DNA of 64,000 nt from Hydractinia symbiolongicarpus. Its lineage: Eukaryota > Cnidaria > Hydrozoa > Anthoathecata > Hydractiniidae. A model generated the notes under the pieces. That model saw only the letters and a program-made list of their open reading frames with translations. It ran no database searches and had not been told where the DNA came from. The stretch spans positions 23,537,501 to 23,601,500 of the forward strand of contig NC_079881.1 in NCBI RefSeq assembly GCF_029227915.1. Reading direction: 5' to 3'. The translations under genes and the position numbers were made by a program. Shown piece after piece: positions 48,931 to 61,070 of this stretch (positions are counted from its first letter, which is position 1; every line of letters begins with the position of its first letter).

Positions 48931-51900
48931 TTTAGCCATAGTATTCGGATATTACTAGGTTGCATCGCTTTTAACAGTGAAACGATTGACTGTGGGACTT
49001 AATTGAACTGATTTTGGACTTTGACCTTATAAATGTGATAAATGAGGCAGTTTGACTACAAGAAGTAACATTCTCCTTAACTTGACATGATTGATGGAAC
49101 TCAGCGATTACACTGGTCACTGTGGTAGCGCTTTATTACAAAATTAAGATAAACAAGTTATTTTTTACTGCGGGACCAATCCTAGCCGTTGGCTCGCGCT
49201 GAAGAAATAGAGACAGTTTCAAAAACTACATTTCATTTACTTTCTAACGGTGTCAATCCGTTTGAGTTACAACAGTTGCGTCACATATTCGTACCACCAT
49301 GTATTTAGTGATTTTCTTCCGATATTACTAAGTTGTATTGCTTTTAACAGTGAAACGATTGACTGTGGAAATTAACAGAACTGATTCTGGACTGCGACCT
49401 TTTAAATGTGATAAATGAGCCAATTGGTCTCCAAGGAATCACATTCTTCTTAATTTGACATGATTGCTGGAATTCATCCATTACATTAGGCTCTGTGGTA
49501 GCGTTTTATTTAAAAATTTAGATAAATAAGTCTTTTCTCACTGTTAAACCACTCCTGGCCGTTAGCACGCGCTAAATATATAGGAACAGTTCAAAAGACT
49601 ACATTTCATTGACTTTCTAGCGGTATAAATCCGTTTGAGTTACAACGGTTGCGTCACATATTCGTACCAACATGTAATTAGCTATAGTATTCGGATATTA
49701 CTAGGTTGCATCGCTTTTAACAGTGAAACGCTTGACTGTGGGACTTAATTGAACTGATTTTGGACTTTGACTTTATAAATGTGATAAATGAGCCAGTTTG
49801 ACTACAAGAAATAACATTCTTCTTAATTTGACATGATTGCTGGAACTCAGCGATTACAGTGGGCGCTGTGGTAGCGCTTTATTAAAAAATTAAGATAAAT
49901 AAATGATTTTTTACTGTGGAACCAATCCTAGCCGTTAGCTCGCGCTGAAGATATAGAGACAGTTTCAAAAACTACATTTCATTTACTTTCTAACCGTGTC
50001 AATCCGTTTGAGTTACAACGGTTGCGTCACATATTCGTACCAACATGTATTTAGTGATATTTTTCCGATATTACTAAGTTGCATCGCTTTTAACAGTGAA
50101 ACGATTGACTGTGGGACTTAATTTAACTGATTCTGGAATGTGACCTTATAAATGTGATAAATGAGTCAATTGGTCTCCAAGGAATAACATTCTTTTTAAT
50201 TTGACATGATTGCTGGAATTCAGCGAATACATTAGGCTCTGTGGTAGCGCTTTATTTAAAAATTTAGATAAATAAGTCTTTTTTTGCTGTGGGACCAATC
50301 CTGGCCATTAGCACACGCTGAATTAATAGGAACAGTTTCAAAGACTACATTTCATTGACTTTCTAGCGGTATAAATCTGTTTGAGTTACAACGGTTGTGT
50401 CACATATTCATACCAACATGTATTTGGTGATTTTCTTCCAATATTACTAAGTTGTATAGCTTTTAACAGTGAAACGATTGACTGTGGGAATAAATAGAAC
50501 TGATTCTGGACTTTGACATTATAAATGTGATAAATGAGCTAGTTTGACTACAAGAAATAACATTCTTCTTAATTTGACATGATTGCTGGAACTCAGCCAT
50601 TACATTTGGCGCTGTGGTAGCGATTCATTTACAAATTAAGATAAAAAAATCAATTTTTACTGTGGGACCAATCCTAGCCGTTTGCGCGCGCTGAAGAAAT
50701 AGAGACAGTTTCAAATACTACATTTCACTGACTTTCTAACGGTGTCAGTCCGTTTGAGTTACAACGGTTGTGTCACATATTCGTACCAACATGTATTTAG
50801 CGATAGTATTCGGATATTGCTAGGTTGCATCGCTTTTAAAAGCGAAACGCTTGACTGTGGGACTTATTTGAACTGATTTTGGACTTTGACCTTATAAATG
50901 TGATAAATGAGGCAGTTTGACTACAAGAAATAACATTCTTCTTAATTTGACATGATTGCTGGAACTCAGCGATTACAGTGGGCGCTGTGGTAGCGCTTTA
51001 TTAAAAAATTAAGACAAATAAGTCATTTTTTACTGTGGGACCAATCCTAGCTGTTAGCTCGCGCTGAAGAAATAGAGACAGTTTCAAAAACTACCTTTCA
51101 TTGACTTTCTAACGGTGTCAATCCGTTTGAGTTACAACGGTTGCGTCACATATTCGTACCAACATGTATTTGGTGATTTTCTTCCAATATTACTAAGTTG
51201 TATAGCTTTTAACAGTGAAACGATTGACTGTGGGAATAAATAGAACTGATTCTGGACTGTGATCTTATAAATGTGATAAATGAGCTAGTTTGACTACAAG
51301 AAATAACATTCTTCTTAATTTGACATGATTGCTGGAACTCAGCGATTACAGTGGGGGCTGTGGTAGCGCTTTATTAAAAAATTAAGATAAATAAGTCATT
51401 TTTTACTGTGGGACCAATCCTGGCCGTTAGCTTGCGCTGAAGAAATAGAGACAGTTTTAAAAACTACCTTTCATTGACTTTCCAACAGTGTCAATCCGTT
51501 TGAGTTACAACGGTTGCGTCACATATTCGTACCAACATGTATTTGGTGATTTTCTTCCAATATTACTAAGTTGTATAGGTTTTAACAGTGAAACGATTGA
51601 CTGTGGGAATAAATAGAACTGATTCTGGACTTTGACCTTATAAATGTGATAAATGAGCTAGTTTGACTACAAGAAATAACATTCTTCTTAATTTGACATG
51701 ATTGCTGGAATTCATCGATTACATTAGGCTCTGTGGTAGCGCTTTATTTAAAAATTTTGATAAATAAGTCTTTTCTCACTGTGGAACCAATCCTGCCCGT
51801 TAGCACGCGCTAAATAAATAGGAACAGTTCGAAAGACTACATTTCATTGACTTTCTAGCGGTATAAATCCGTTTGAGTTACAACGGTTGCGTCACATATT

Positions 51901-53400
51901 CGTACCAACATGTATTTAGCCATAGTATTCGGATATTACTAGGTTGCATCGCTTTTAACAGTGAAACGATTGACTGTGGGACTTAATTGAACTGATTTTG
52001 GACTTTGACCTTATAAATGTGATAAATGAGGCAGTTTGACTACAAGAAGTAACATTCTCCTTAACTTGACATGATTGATGGAACTCAGCGATTACACTGG
52101 TCACTGTGGTAGCGCTTTATTACAAAATTAAGATAAACAAGTTATTTTTTACTGCGGGACCAATCCTAGCCGTTGGCTCGCGCTGAAGAAATAGAGACAG
52201 TTTCAAAAACTACATTTCATTTACTTTCTAACGGAGTCAATCCGTTTGAGTTACAACAGTTGCGTCACATATTCGTACCACCATGTATTTAGTGATTTTC
52301 TTTCGATATTACTAAGTTGTATTGCTTTTAACAGTGAAACGATTGACTGTGGAAATTAACAGAACTGATTCTGGACTGCGACCTTATAAATGTGATAAAT
52401 GAGCTAATTGGTCTCCAAGGAATAACATTCTTCTTAATTTGACATGATTGCTAGAATTCATCGATTACATTAGGCTCTGTGGTAGCGCTTTATTTAAAAA
52501 TTTAGATAAATAAGTCTTTTCTTACTGTGGAACCAATCCTGGCCGTTAGCACGCGCTAAATAAATAGGAACAGTTCGAAAGACTACATTTCATTGACTTT
52601 CTAGCGGTATAAATCCGTTTGAGTTACAACGCTTGCGTCACATATTCGTACCAACATGTATTTAGTGATTTTTTTCCGATATTACTAAGTTGTATCGCTT
52701 TTAACAGTGAAACGATTGACTGTGGGACCTAATTGAACTGATTCTGGAATGTGACCTTATAAATGTGATAAATGAGCCAATTGGTCTCCAAGGAATAACA
52801 TTCTTCTTAATTTGACTTGATTGCCGAAACTCAGCGATTACACTTGGCGCAGTTTCAAATACTATATTTCACTGACATTCTAACGGTGTCAGTCCGTTTG
52901 AGTTACAACTGTTGCGTCACACATTCGTACCAACATGTATTTGGTGATTTTCTTCCAATATTACTAAGTTGTATAAGTTTTAACAGTGAAACGATTGACT
53001 GTGGGAATAAATAGAACTGATTCTGGACTTTGACCTTATAAATGTGATAAATGAGCTAGTTTGACTACAAGAAATAACATTCTTCTTAATTTGACATGAT
53101 TGCTGGAATTCATCGATTACATTAGGCTCTGTGGTAGCGCTTTATTTAAAAATTTTGATAAATAAGTCTTTTCTCACTGTGGAACCAATCCTGCCCGTTA
53201 GCACGCGCTAAATAAATAGGAACAGTTCGAAAGACTACATTTCATTGACTTTCTAGCGGTATAAATCCGTTTGAGTTACAACGGTTGCGTCACATATTCG
53301 TACCAACATGTATTTAGCCATAGTATTCGGATATTACTAGGTTGCATCGCTTTTAACAGTGAAACGCTTGACTGTGGGACTTAATTGAACTGATTTTGGA
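48931..53400. repeat. Rearranged pieces of the nine-unit block
   Basis: Landmarks 49082-53091. Units 50201, 50574, 50947 and 51320 match 45818-46938. The array then jumps: 51693 and 52066 match 48709 and 49082 at 2984 bp (8 units), and 52439, 52812 and 53091 match 48057-48709 at 4382 bp. The unit at 49455 has odd changes (CACTGTTAAACCACTCC). This mosaic order requires several exchanges after the block first formed. Confidence 0.83.
52812..53090. repeat. C unit with 92-bp internal deletion, copy 3
   Basis: The junction is at 52850/52851 (GGCGCAGTTTC). It differs by ACTATATTTCAC and GTTGTATAAG. It sits in a three-unit piece (52439-53091 onward) that matches 48057-48709 at 4382 bp, so it moved together with its neighbours. 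Confidence 0.92.
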
Positions 53401-56400
53401 CTTTGACTTTATAAATGTGATAAATGAGCCAGTTTGACTACAAGGAATAACATTCTTCTTAATTTGACATGATGGCTGGAACTCAGCGATTACACTGGGC
53501 GCTGTGGTAGCGCTTTATTAAAAAATTAAGATAAATAAATCATTTTTTACTGTGGGTCCAATCCTAGCCGTTAGCTCGCCCTGAAGAAATAGAGACAGTT
53601 TCAAAAACTACATTTCATTTACTTTCTAACGGTGTCAATCCGTTTGAGTTACAACAGTTGCGTCACATATTCGTACAAACATATATTTAGTGATTTTTTT
53701 CCGATATTACTAAGTTGTATCGCTTTTAAGAATGAAACGATTGACTGTGGGACTTAATTTAACTGATTCTGGAATGTGACCTTATAAATGTGATAAATGA
53801 GCCAATTGGTCTCCAAGGAATAACATTCTTCTTAATTTGACTTGATTGCCGAAACTCAGCGATTACACTTGGCGCTGTGGTAGCGATTCATTTAAAAATT
53901 AAGATAAAAAAATCAGTTTTTACTGTGGGACCAATCCTAGCCGTTAGCGCGCTGAAGAAATAGAGACAGTTTCAAATACAACATTTCACTGACTTTCTAA
54001 CGGTGTCAGTCCGTTTCAGTTACAACGGTTGCGTCACACATTCGTACCAACATGTGTTTGGTGATTTTCTTCCAATATTACTAAGTTGTATCGCTTTTAA
54101 CAGTGAAACGATTGACTGTGGGATTTAACTGAACTGATTCTGGAATGTGACCTTATAAATGTGATAAATGAGCCAATTGGTCTCCAAGGAATAACATTCT
54201 TCTTAATTTGACTTGATTGCCGAAACTCAGCGATTACACTTGGCGCTGTGGTAGCGATTCATTTAAAAATTAAGATAAAAAAATCAGTTTTTACTGTGGG
54301 ACCAATCCTAGCCGTTTTCGCGCGCTGAAGAAATAGAGACAGTTTCAAATACTACATTTCACTGACTTTCTAACGGTGTCAGTTCGTTTGAGTTACAACG
54401 GTTGCGTCACATATTCGTACCAACATGTATTTAGCGATAGTATTCGGATATTGCTAGGTTGCATCGCTTTTAACAGTGAAACGCTTGACTGTGGGACTTA
54501 TTTGAACTGATTTTGGACTTTGACCTTATAAATGTGATAAATGAGGCAGTTTGACTACAAGAAATAGCATTCTTCTTAATTTGACATGATTGCTGGAACT
54601 CAGCGATTACAGTTGGCGCTGTGGTAGCGCTTTATTAAAAAATTAAGACAAATAAGTCATTTTTTACTGTGGGACCAATCCTAGCTGTTAGCTCGCGCTG
54701 AAGAAATAGAAACAGTTTCAAAAACTACCTTTCATTGACTTTCTAACGGTGTCAATCCGTTTGAGTTACAACGGTTGCGTCACATATTCGTACCAACATG
54801 TATTTGGTGATTTTCTCCCAATATTACTTAGTTGTATAGGTTTTAACAGTGAAACGATTGACTGTGGGAATAAATAGAAATGATTCTGGACTGTGATCTT
54901 ATAAATGTGATAAATGAGCTAGTTTGACTACAAGAAATAACATTCTTCTTAATTTGACATGATTGCTGGAACTCAGCGATTACACTGGGGGCTGTGGTAG
55001 CGCTTTAATAAAAAATTAAGATAAAGAAGTCATTTTTTAATGTGGGACCAATCCTGGCCGTTAGCTTGCGCTGAAGAAATAGAGACAGTTTTAAAAACTA
55101 CCTTTCATTGACTTTCTAACGGTGTCAATCCGTTTGAGTTACAACGGTTGCGTCACATATTCGTACCAACGTGTATTTGGTGATTTTCTTCCGATATTAC
55201 TAAGTTGTATTGCTTTTAACAGTGAAACGATTGACTGTGGGAATAAATAGGACTGATTCTGGACTGTGACATTATAAATGTGATAAATGAGCCAATTACT
55301 GTCCAAAGAATAACATTCTTCTTAATTTGACATGATTGCTTGAATTCACCGATTACATTAGGCTCTGTGGTAGCGCTTTATTTAAAAATTTAGATGATTA
55401 AGTATTTTCTTACTGTGGGACCAATCCTGGCCGTTAGCACGCACTGAATAAATAGGAACAGTTCCAAAGACTACATTTCATTGACTTTCTAGCGGTATAA
55501 ATCCTTTTGAGTTACAACGGTTGGGTCACATATTCGTACAAACATGTATTTAGCCATAGTATTCGGATATTACTAGGTTACATCGCTTTTAAAAGTGAAA
55601 CGCTTGACTGTGGGACTTAATTGAACTGATTTTGGACTTTGACTTTATAAATGTGATAAATGAGCCAGTTTGACTACAAGGAATAACATTCTTCTTAATT
55701 TGACATGATGGCTGGAACTCAGCGATTACATTTGGCGCTGTGGTAGCGATTCATTTACAAATTAAGATAAAAAAATCAGTTTTTACTGTGGGACCAATCC
55801 TAGCCGTTTGCGCGCGCTGAAGAAATAGAGACAGTTTCAAATACTACATTTCACTGACTTTCTAACGGTGTCAGTTCGTTTGAGTTACAACGGTTGCGTC
55901 ACATATTCGTACCAACATGTATTTAGCGATAGTATTCGGATATTGCTAGGTTGCATCGCTTTTAACAGTGAAACGCTTGACTGTGGGACTTATTTGAACT
56001 GATTTTGGACTTTGACCTTATAAATGTGATAAATGAGGCAGTTTGACTACAAGAAATAGCATTCTTCTTAATTTGACATGATTGCTGGAACTCAGCGATT
56101 ACAGTGGGTGCTGTGGTAGCGCTTTATTAAAAAATTAAGACAAATAAGTCATTTTTTACTGTGGGACCAATCCTAGCTGTTAGCTCGCGCTGAAGAAATA
56201 GAGACAGTTTCAAAAACTACCGTTCATTGACTTTCTAACGGTGTCAATCCGTTTGAGTTACAACGGTTGCGTCACATATTCGTACCAACATGTATTTGGT
56301 GATTTTCTCCCAATATTACTTAGTTGTATAGCTTTTAACAGTGAAACGATTGACTGTGGGAATAAATAGAACTGATTCTGGGCTGTGATCTTATAAATGT

Positions 56401-57540
56401 GATAAATGAGCTAGTTTGACTACAAGAATTAACATTCTTCTTAATTTGACATGATTGCTGGAACTCAGCGATTACACTGGGGGCTGTGGTAGCGCTTTAA
56501 TAAAAAATTAAGATAAATAAGTCATTTTTTAATGTGGGACCAATCCTGGCCGTTAGCTTGCGCTGAAGAAATAGAGAAAGTTTTAAAAACTACCTTTCAT
56601 TGACTTTCTAACGGTGTCAATCCGTTTGAGTTACAAAGGTTGCGTAACAAATTCGTACCAACATGTATTTAGCCATAGTATTCGGATATTACTAGGTTGC
56701 ATCGCTTTTAACAGTGAAACGCTTGACTGTGGGACTTAATTGAACTGATTTTGGACTTTGACTTTATAAATGTGATAAATGAGCCAGTTTGACTACAAGG
56801 AATAACATTCTTCTTAATTTGACATGATGGCTGGAACTCAGCGATTACACTGGGCGCTGTGGTAGCGCTTTATTAAAAAATTAAGATAAATAAATCATTT
56901 TTTACTGTGGGTCCAATCCTAGCCGTTAGTTCGCCCTGAAGAAATAGAGACAGTTTCAAAAACTACATTTCATTTACTTTCTAACGGTGTCAATCCGTTT
57001 GAGTTACAACAGTTGCGTCACATATTCGTACCAACATGTATTTAGTGATTTTTTTCCGATATTACTAAGTTGTATCGCCTTTACCAGTGAAACGATTGAC
57101 TGTGGGACTTAATTGAACTGATTCTGGAATGTGACCTTATAAATGTGATAAATGAGACAATTGGTCTCCAAGGAATAACATTCTTTTTAATTTGACTTGA
57201 TTGTCGAAACTCAGCGTTTACACTTGGCGCTGTGGTAGCGATTCATTTAAAAATTAAGATAAATAAATTATTTTTTACTGTGGGACCATCCCTAGCCGTT
57301 AGCTCGCGCTGAAGATATAGAAACAGTTTCAAAAACTACATTTCATTTACTTTCTAACGGTGTCAATCCGTTTGAGTTACAACGGTTGCGTCACATATTC
57401 GTACCAACATATATTTGGTGATTTTTTTCCGATATTACTAAGTTGTATCGCTTTTAACAATGAAACGATTGACTGTTGGACTTAATTGAACTGATTCTGG
57501 AATGTGACCTTATAAATGTGATAAATGAGCCAATTGGAAT
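53401..57540. repeat. C-enriched mixed block
   Basis: Landmarks 53464-57192. Order: A, C, C, A, A, B, A-flanked C, A, A, A, C. The segment at about 54300-55060 resembles 55790-56560 (landmarks 54581, 54954 against 56073, 56446; 1492 bp), sharing GAAATAGCATTC, CTCCCAATATTACTTAG and GCTTTAATAAAAAATTAAG. Units 53464 and 56819 share GATGGCTGG, GTGGGTCCAATCC and TCGCCCTGAAG. Confidence 0.82.
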
Positions 57541-59303
57541 CCAAGGAATAACATTCTTCTTAATTTGACTTGATTGCCGAAACTCAGCGATTACACTTGG
57601 CGCTGTGGTAGCGATTCATTTAAAAATTAAGATAAAAAAATCAGTTTTTACTGTGGGACCAATCCTAGCCGTTAGCGCGCTGAAGAAATAGAGACAGTTT
57701 CAAATGCAACATTTCACTGACTTTCTAACGGTCTCAGTCCGTTTCAGTTACAACGGTTGCGTCATACATTCGTACCAACATGTGTTTGGTGATTTTCTTC
57801 CAATATTACTAAGTTGTATCGCTTTTAACAGTGAAACGATTGACTGTGGGACTTAATTGAACTGATTCTGGAATGTGACCTTATAAATGTTATAAATGAG
57901 CCAATTGGTCTCCAAGGAATAACATTCTTCTTAATTTGACTTGATTGCCGAAACTCAGCGATTACACTTGGCGCTGTGGTAGCGATTCATTTAAAAATTA
58001 AGATAAAAAAATCAGTTTTTACTGTGGGACCAATCCTAGCCGTTAGCGCGCTGAAGAAATAGAGACAGTTTCAAATACTACATTTCACTGACTTTCTAAC
58101 GGTGTCAGTCCGTTTGAGTTACAACGGTTGCGTCACACATTCGTACCAACATGTATTTGCTGATTTTCTTTCAATATTACTAAGTTGTATAGCTTTTAAC
58201 AGTGAAACGATTGACTGTGGGAATAAATAGAACTGATTCTGGAATGTGACCTTATAAATGTGATAAATGAGCCAATTGGTCTCCAAGGAATAACATTTTT
58301 CTTAATTTGACTTGATTGCCGAAACTCAGCGATTACACTTGGCACAGTTTCAAATACTACATTTCACTGACATTCTAACGGTGTCAGTCCGTTTGAGTTA
58401 CAACGGTTGCGTCACACATGCGTACCAACATGTATTTGGTGATTTTCTTCCAATATTACTAAGTTGTATAGGTTTTAACAGTGAAACGATTGACTCTGGG
58501 AATAAATAGAACTGATTCTGTACTTTGACCTTATAAATGTGATAAATGAGCCAATTGGTCTCAAAGGAATAACATTTTTCTTTATTTGACATGATTGCTG
58601 GAATTCATCGATTACATTAGGCTCTGTGGTAGCGCTTTATTTAAAAATTTAGATAAATAAGTCTTTTCTCACTGTGGAACAAATCCTGGCCGTCAGCACG
58701 CGCTAAATAAATAGGAACAGTTCGAAAGACTACATTTCATTGACTTTCTAGCGGTATAAATCCGCTTGAGTTACAACGGTTGCGTCACATATTCGTACCA
58801 ACATGTATTTAGCCATAGTATTCGGATATTACTAGGTTGCATCGCTTTTAACAGTGAAACGCTTGACTGTGGGACTTAATTGAACTGATTTTGGACTTTG
58901 ACTTTATAAATGTGATAAATGAGCCAGTTTGACTGCAAGGAATAACATTCTTCTTAATTTGACATGATGGCTGGAATTCAGCGATTACACTGGGCGCTGT
59001 GGTAGCGCTTTATTAAAAAATTAAGATAAATAAATCATTTTTTACTGTGGGTCCAATCCTAGCCGTTAGCTCGCCCTGAAGAAATAGAGGCAGTTTCAAA
59101 AACTACATTTCATTTACTTTCTAACGGTGTCAATCCGTTTGAGTTACAACAGTTGCGTCACATATTCGTACCAACATGTATTTAGTGATTTTTTTCCGAT
59201 ATTACTAAGTTGTATCGCCTTTACCAGTGAAACGATTGACTGTGGGACTTAATTGAACTGATTCTGGAATGTGACCTGATAAATGTGATAAAGGAGCCAA
59301 TTG
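57541..59303. repeat. Five-unit block, copy 1 (1767 bp)
   Basis: Landmarks 57565, 57936, 58307, 58586, 58959 repeat at 59332, 59703, 60074, 60353, 60726, an exact 1767-bp offset. Order: C, C, deleted C, B, A. The length equals 5 x 373 minus the deletion and small losses in the C units. Private variants include GCGTCATACATTC, GTTATAAATGAG, TTTGCTGATTTTCTTTC and GGCCGTCAGCACGCG. Confidence 0.92.
58307..58585. repeat. C unit with 92-bp internal deletion, copy 4
   Basis: The junction reads GGCACAGTTTC (after 58345) instead of GGCGCAGTTTC, and the unit has CACACATGCGTACC and GACTCTGGG. The deleted length is unchanged. Either one transition struck the junction, or the breakpoint was resolved slightly differently. 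The shared GACATTCTAACGG favours one origin. Confidence 0.92.
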
Positions 59304-59702
59304 GTATCCAAGGAATAACATTCTTCTTAATTTGACTTGATTGCCGAAACTCAGCGATTACACTTGGCGCTGTGGTAGCGATTCATTTAAAAATTAAGAT
59401 AAAAAAATCAGTTTTTACTGTGGGACCAATCCTAGCCGTTAGCGCGCTGAAGAAATAGAGACAGTTTCAAATACAACATTTCACTGACTTTCTAACGGTC
59501 TCAGTCCGTTTCAGTTACAACGGTTGCGTCATACATTCGTACCAACATGTGTTTGGTGATTTTCTTCCAATATTACTAAGTTGTATCGCTTTTAACAGTG
59601 AAACGATTGACTGTGGGACTTAATTGAACTGATTCTGGAATGTGACCTTATAAATGTTATAAATGAGCCAATTGGTCTCCAAGGAATAACATTCTTCTTA
59701 AT

Positions 59703-60073
59703 TTGACTTGATTGCCGAAACTCAGCGATTACACTTGGCGCTGTGGTAGCGATTCATTTAAAAATTAAGATAAAAAAATCAGTTTTTACTGTGGGACCAA
59801 TCCTAGCCGTTAGCGCGCTGAAGAAATAGAGACAGTTTCAAATACTACATTTCACTGACTTTCTAACGGTGTCAGTCCGTTTGAGTTACAACGGTTGCGT
59901 CACACATTCGTACCAACATGTATTTGCTGATTTTCTTTCAATATTACTAAGTTGTATAGCTTTTAACAGTGAAACGATTGACTGTGGGAATAAATAGAAC
60001 TGATTCTGGAATGTGACCTTATAAATGTGATAAATGAGCCAATTGGTCTCCAAGGAATAACATTTTTCTTAAT
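59703..60073. repeat. Representative C-type unit (371 bp)
   Basis: C units start GACTTGATTGCCGAAACTC, then ACACTTGGCGCTGTGGTAG, GCGATTCATTTAAAAATTAAG, ATAAAAAAATCAGTTTTTACT, TTAGCGCGCTGAAGAAATAG, TTTCAAATACTACATTTCAC and CGTCACACATTCGTACC. Full-length copies are often 371 bp because TTAGCGCGCTG lacks two bases compared with TTAGCTCGCGCTG. Twenty-three C or C-like bodies were counted, at 27642, 37337 and then repeatedly from 42928 to 63333. A sub-form with GCGATTCATTTACAAATTAAG sits on an A flank (42928, 46192, 50574, 55700, 63333), implying exchange between A and C. Confidence 0.9.
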
Positions 60074-60352
60074 TTGACTTGATTGCCGAAACTCAGCGAT
60101 TACACTTGGCACAGTTTCAAATACTACATTTCACTGACATTCTAACGGTGTCAGTCCGTTTGAGTTACAACGGTTGCGTCACACATGCGTACCAACATGT
60201 ATTTGGTGATTTTCTTCCAATATTACTAAGTTGTATAGGTTTTAACAGTGAAACGATTGACTCTGGGAATAAATAGAACTGATTCTGTACTTTGACCTTA
60301 TAAATGTGATAAATGAGCCAATTGGTCTCAAAGGAATAACATTTTTCTTAAT
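60074..60352. repeat. C unit with 92-bp internal deletion, copy 5
   Basis: This copy repeats the GGCACAGTTTC junction (after 60112) and all private variants of the unit at 58307, exactly 1767 bp downstream, as part of the five-unit duplication. Confidence 0.92.
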
Positions 60353-61070
60353 TTGACATGATTGCTGGAATTCATCGATTACATTAGGCTCTGTGGTAGC
60401 GCTTTATTTAAAAATTTAGATAAATAAGTCTTTTCTCACTGTGGAACAAATCCTGGCCGTCAGCACGCGCTAAATAAATAGGAACAGTTCGAAAGACTAC
60501 ATTTCATTGACTTTCTAGCGGTATAAATCCGCTTGAGTTACAACGGTTGCGTCACATATTCGTACCAACATGTATTTAGCCATAGTATTCGGATATTACT
60601 AGGTTGCATCGCTTTTAACAGTGAAACGCTTGACTGTGGGACTTAATTGAACTGATTTTGGACTTTGACTTTATAAATGTGATAAATGAGCCAGTTTGAC
60701 TGCAAGGAATAACATTCTTCTTAATTTGACATGATGGCTGGAATTCAGCGATTACACTGGGCGCTGTGGTAGCGCTTTATTAAAAAATTAAGATAAATAA
60801 ATCATTTTTTACTGTGGGTCCAATCCTAGCCGTTAGCTCGCCCTGAAGAAATAGAGGCAGTTTCAAAAACTACATTTCATTTACTTTCTAACGGTGTCAA
60901 TCCGTTTGAGTTACAACAGTTGCGTCACATATTCGTACCAACATGTATTTAGTGATTTTTTTCCGATATTACTAAGTTGTATCGCCTTTACCAGTGAAAC
61001 GATTGACTGTGGGACTTAATTGAACTGATTCTGGAATGTGACCTGATAAATGTGATAAAGGAGCCAATTG

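Larger units (their letters stand above)
59304..61070. repeat. Five-unit block, copy 2 (1767 bp)
   Basis: The second copy is almost identical to the first; I noticed CAAATACAAC against CAAATGCAAC and CTTAATTTGAC against CTTTATTTGAC. It ends after GTGACCTGATAAATGTG and AAAGGAGCC near 61070. Near-identity suggests one of the most recent events in the window. Confidence 0.92.

Noticed and set aside
58398-58592. 64-aa open frame on the minus strand
   Set aside because: It overlaps the deleted C unit on the opposite strand and is not kept in the other deleted copies at full length.
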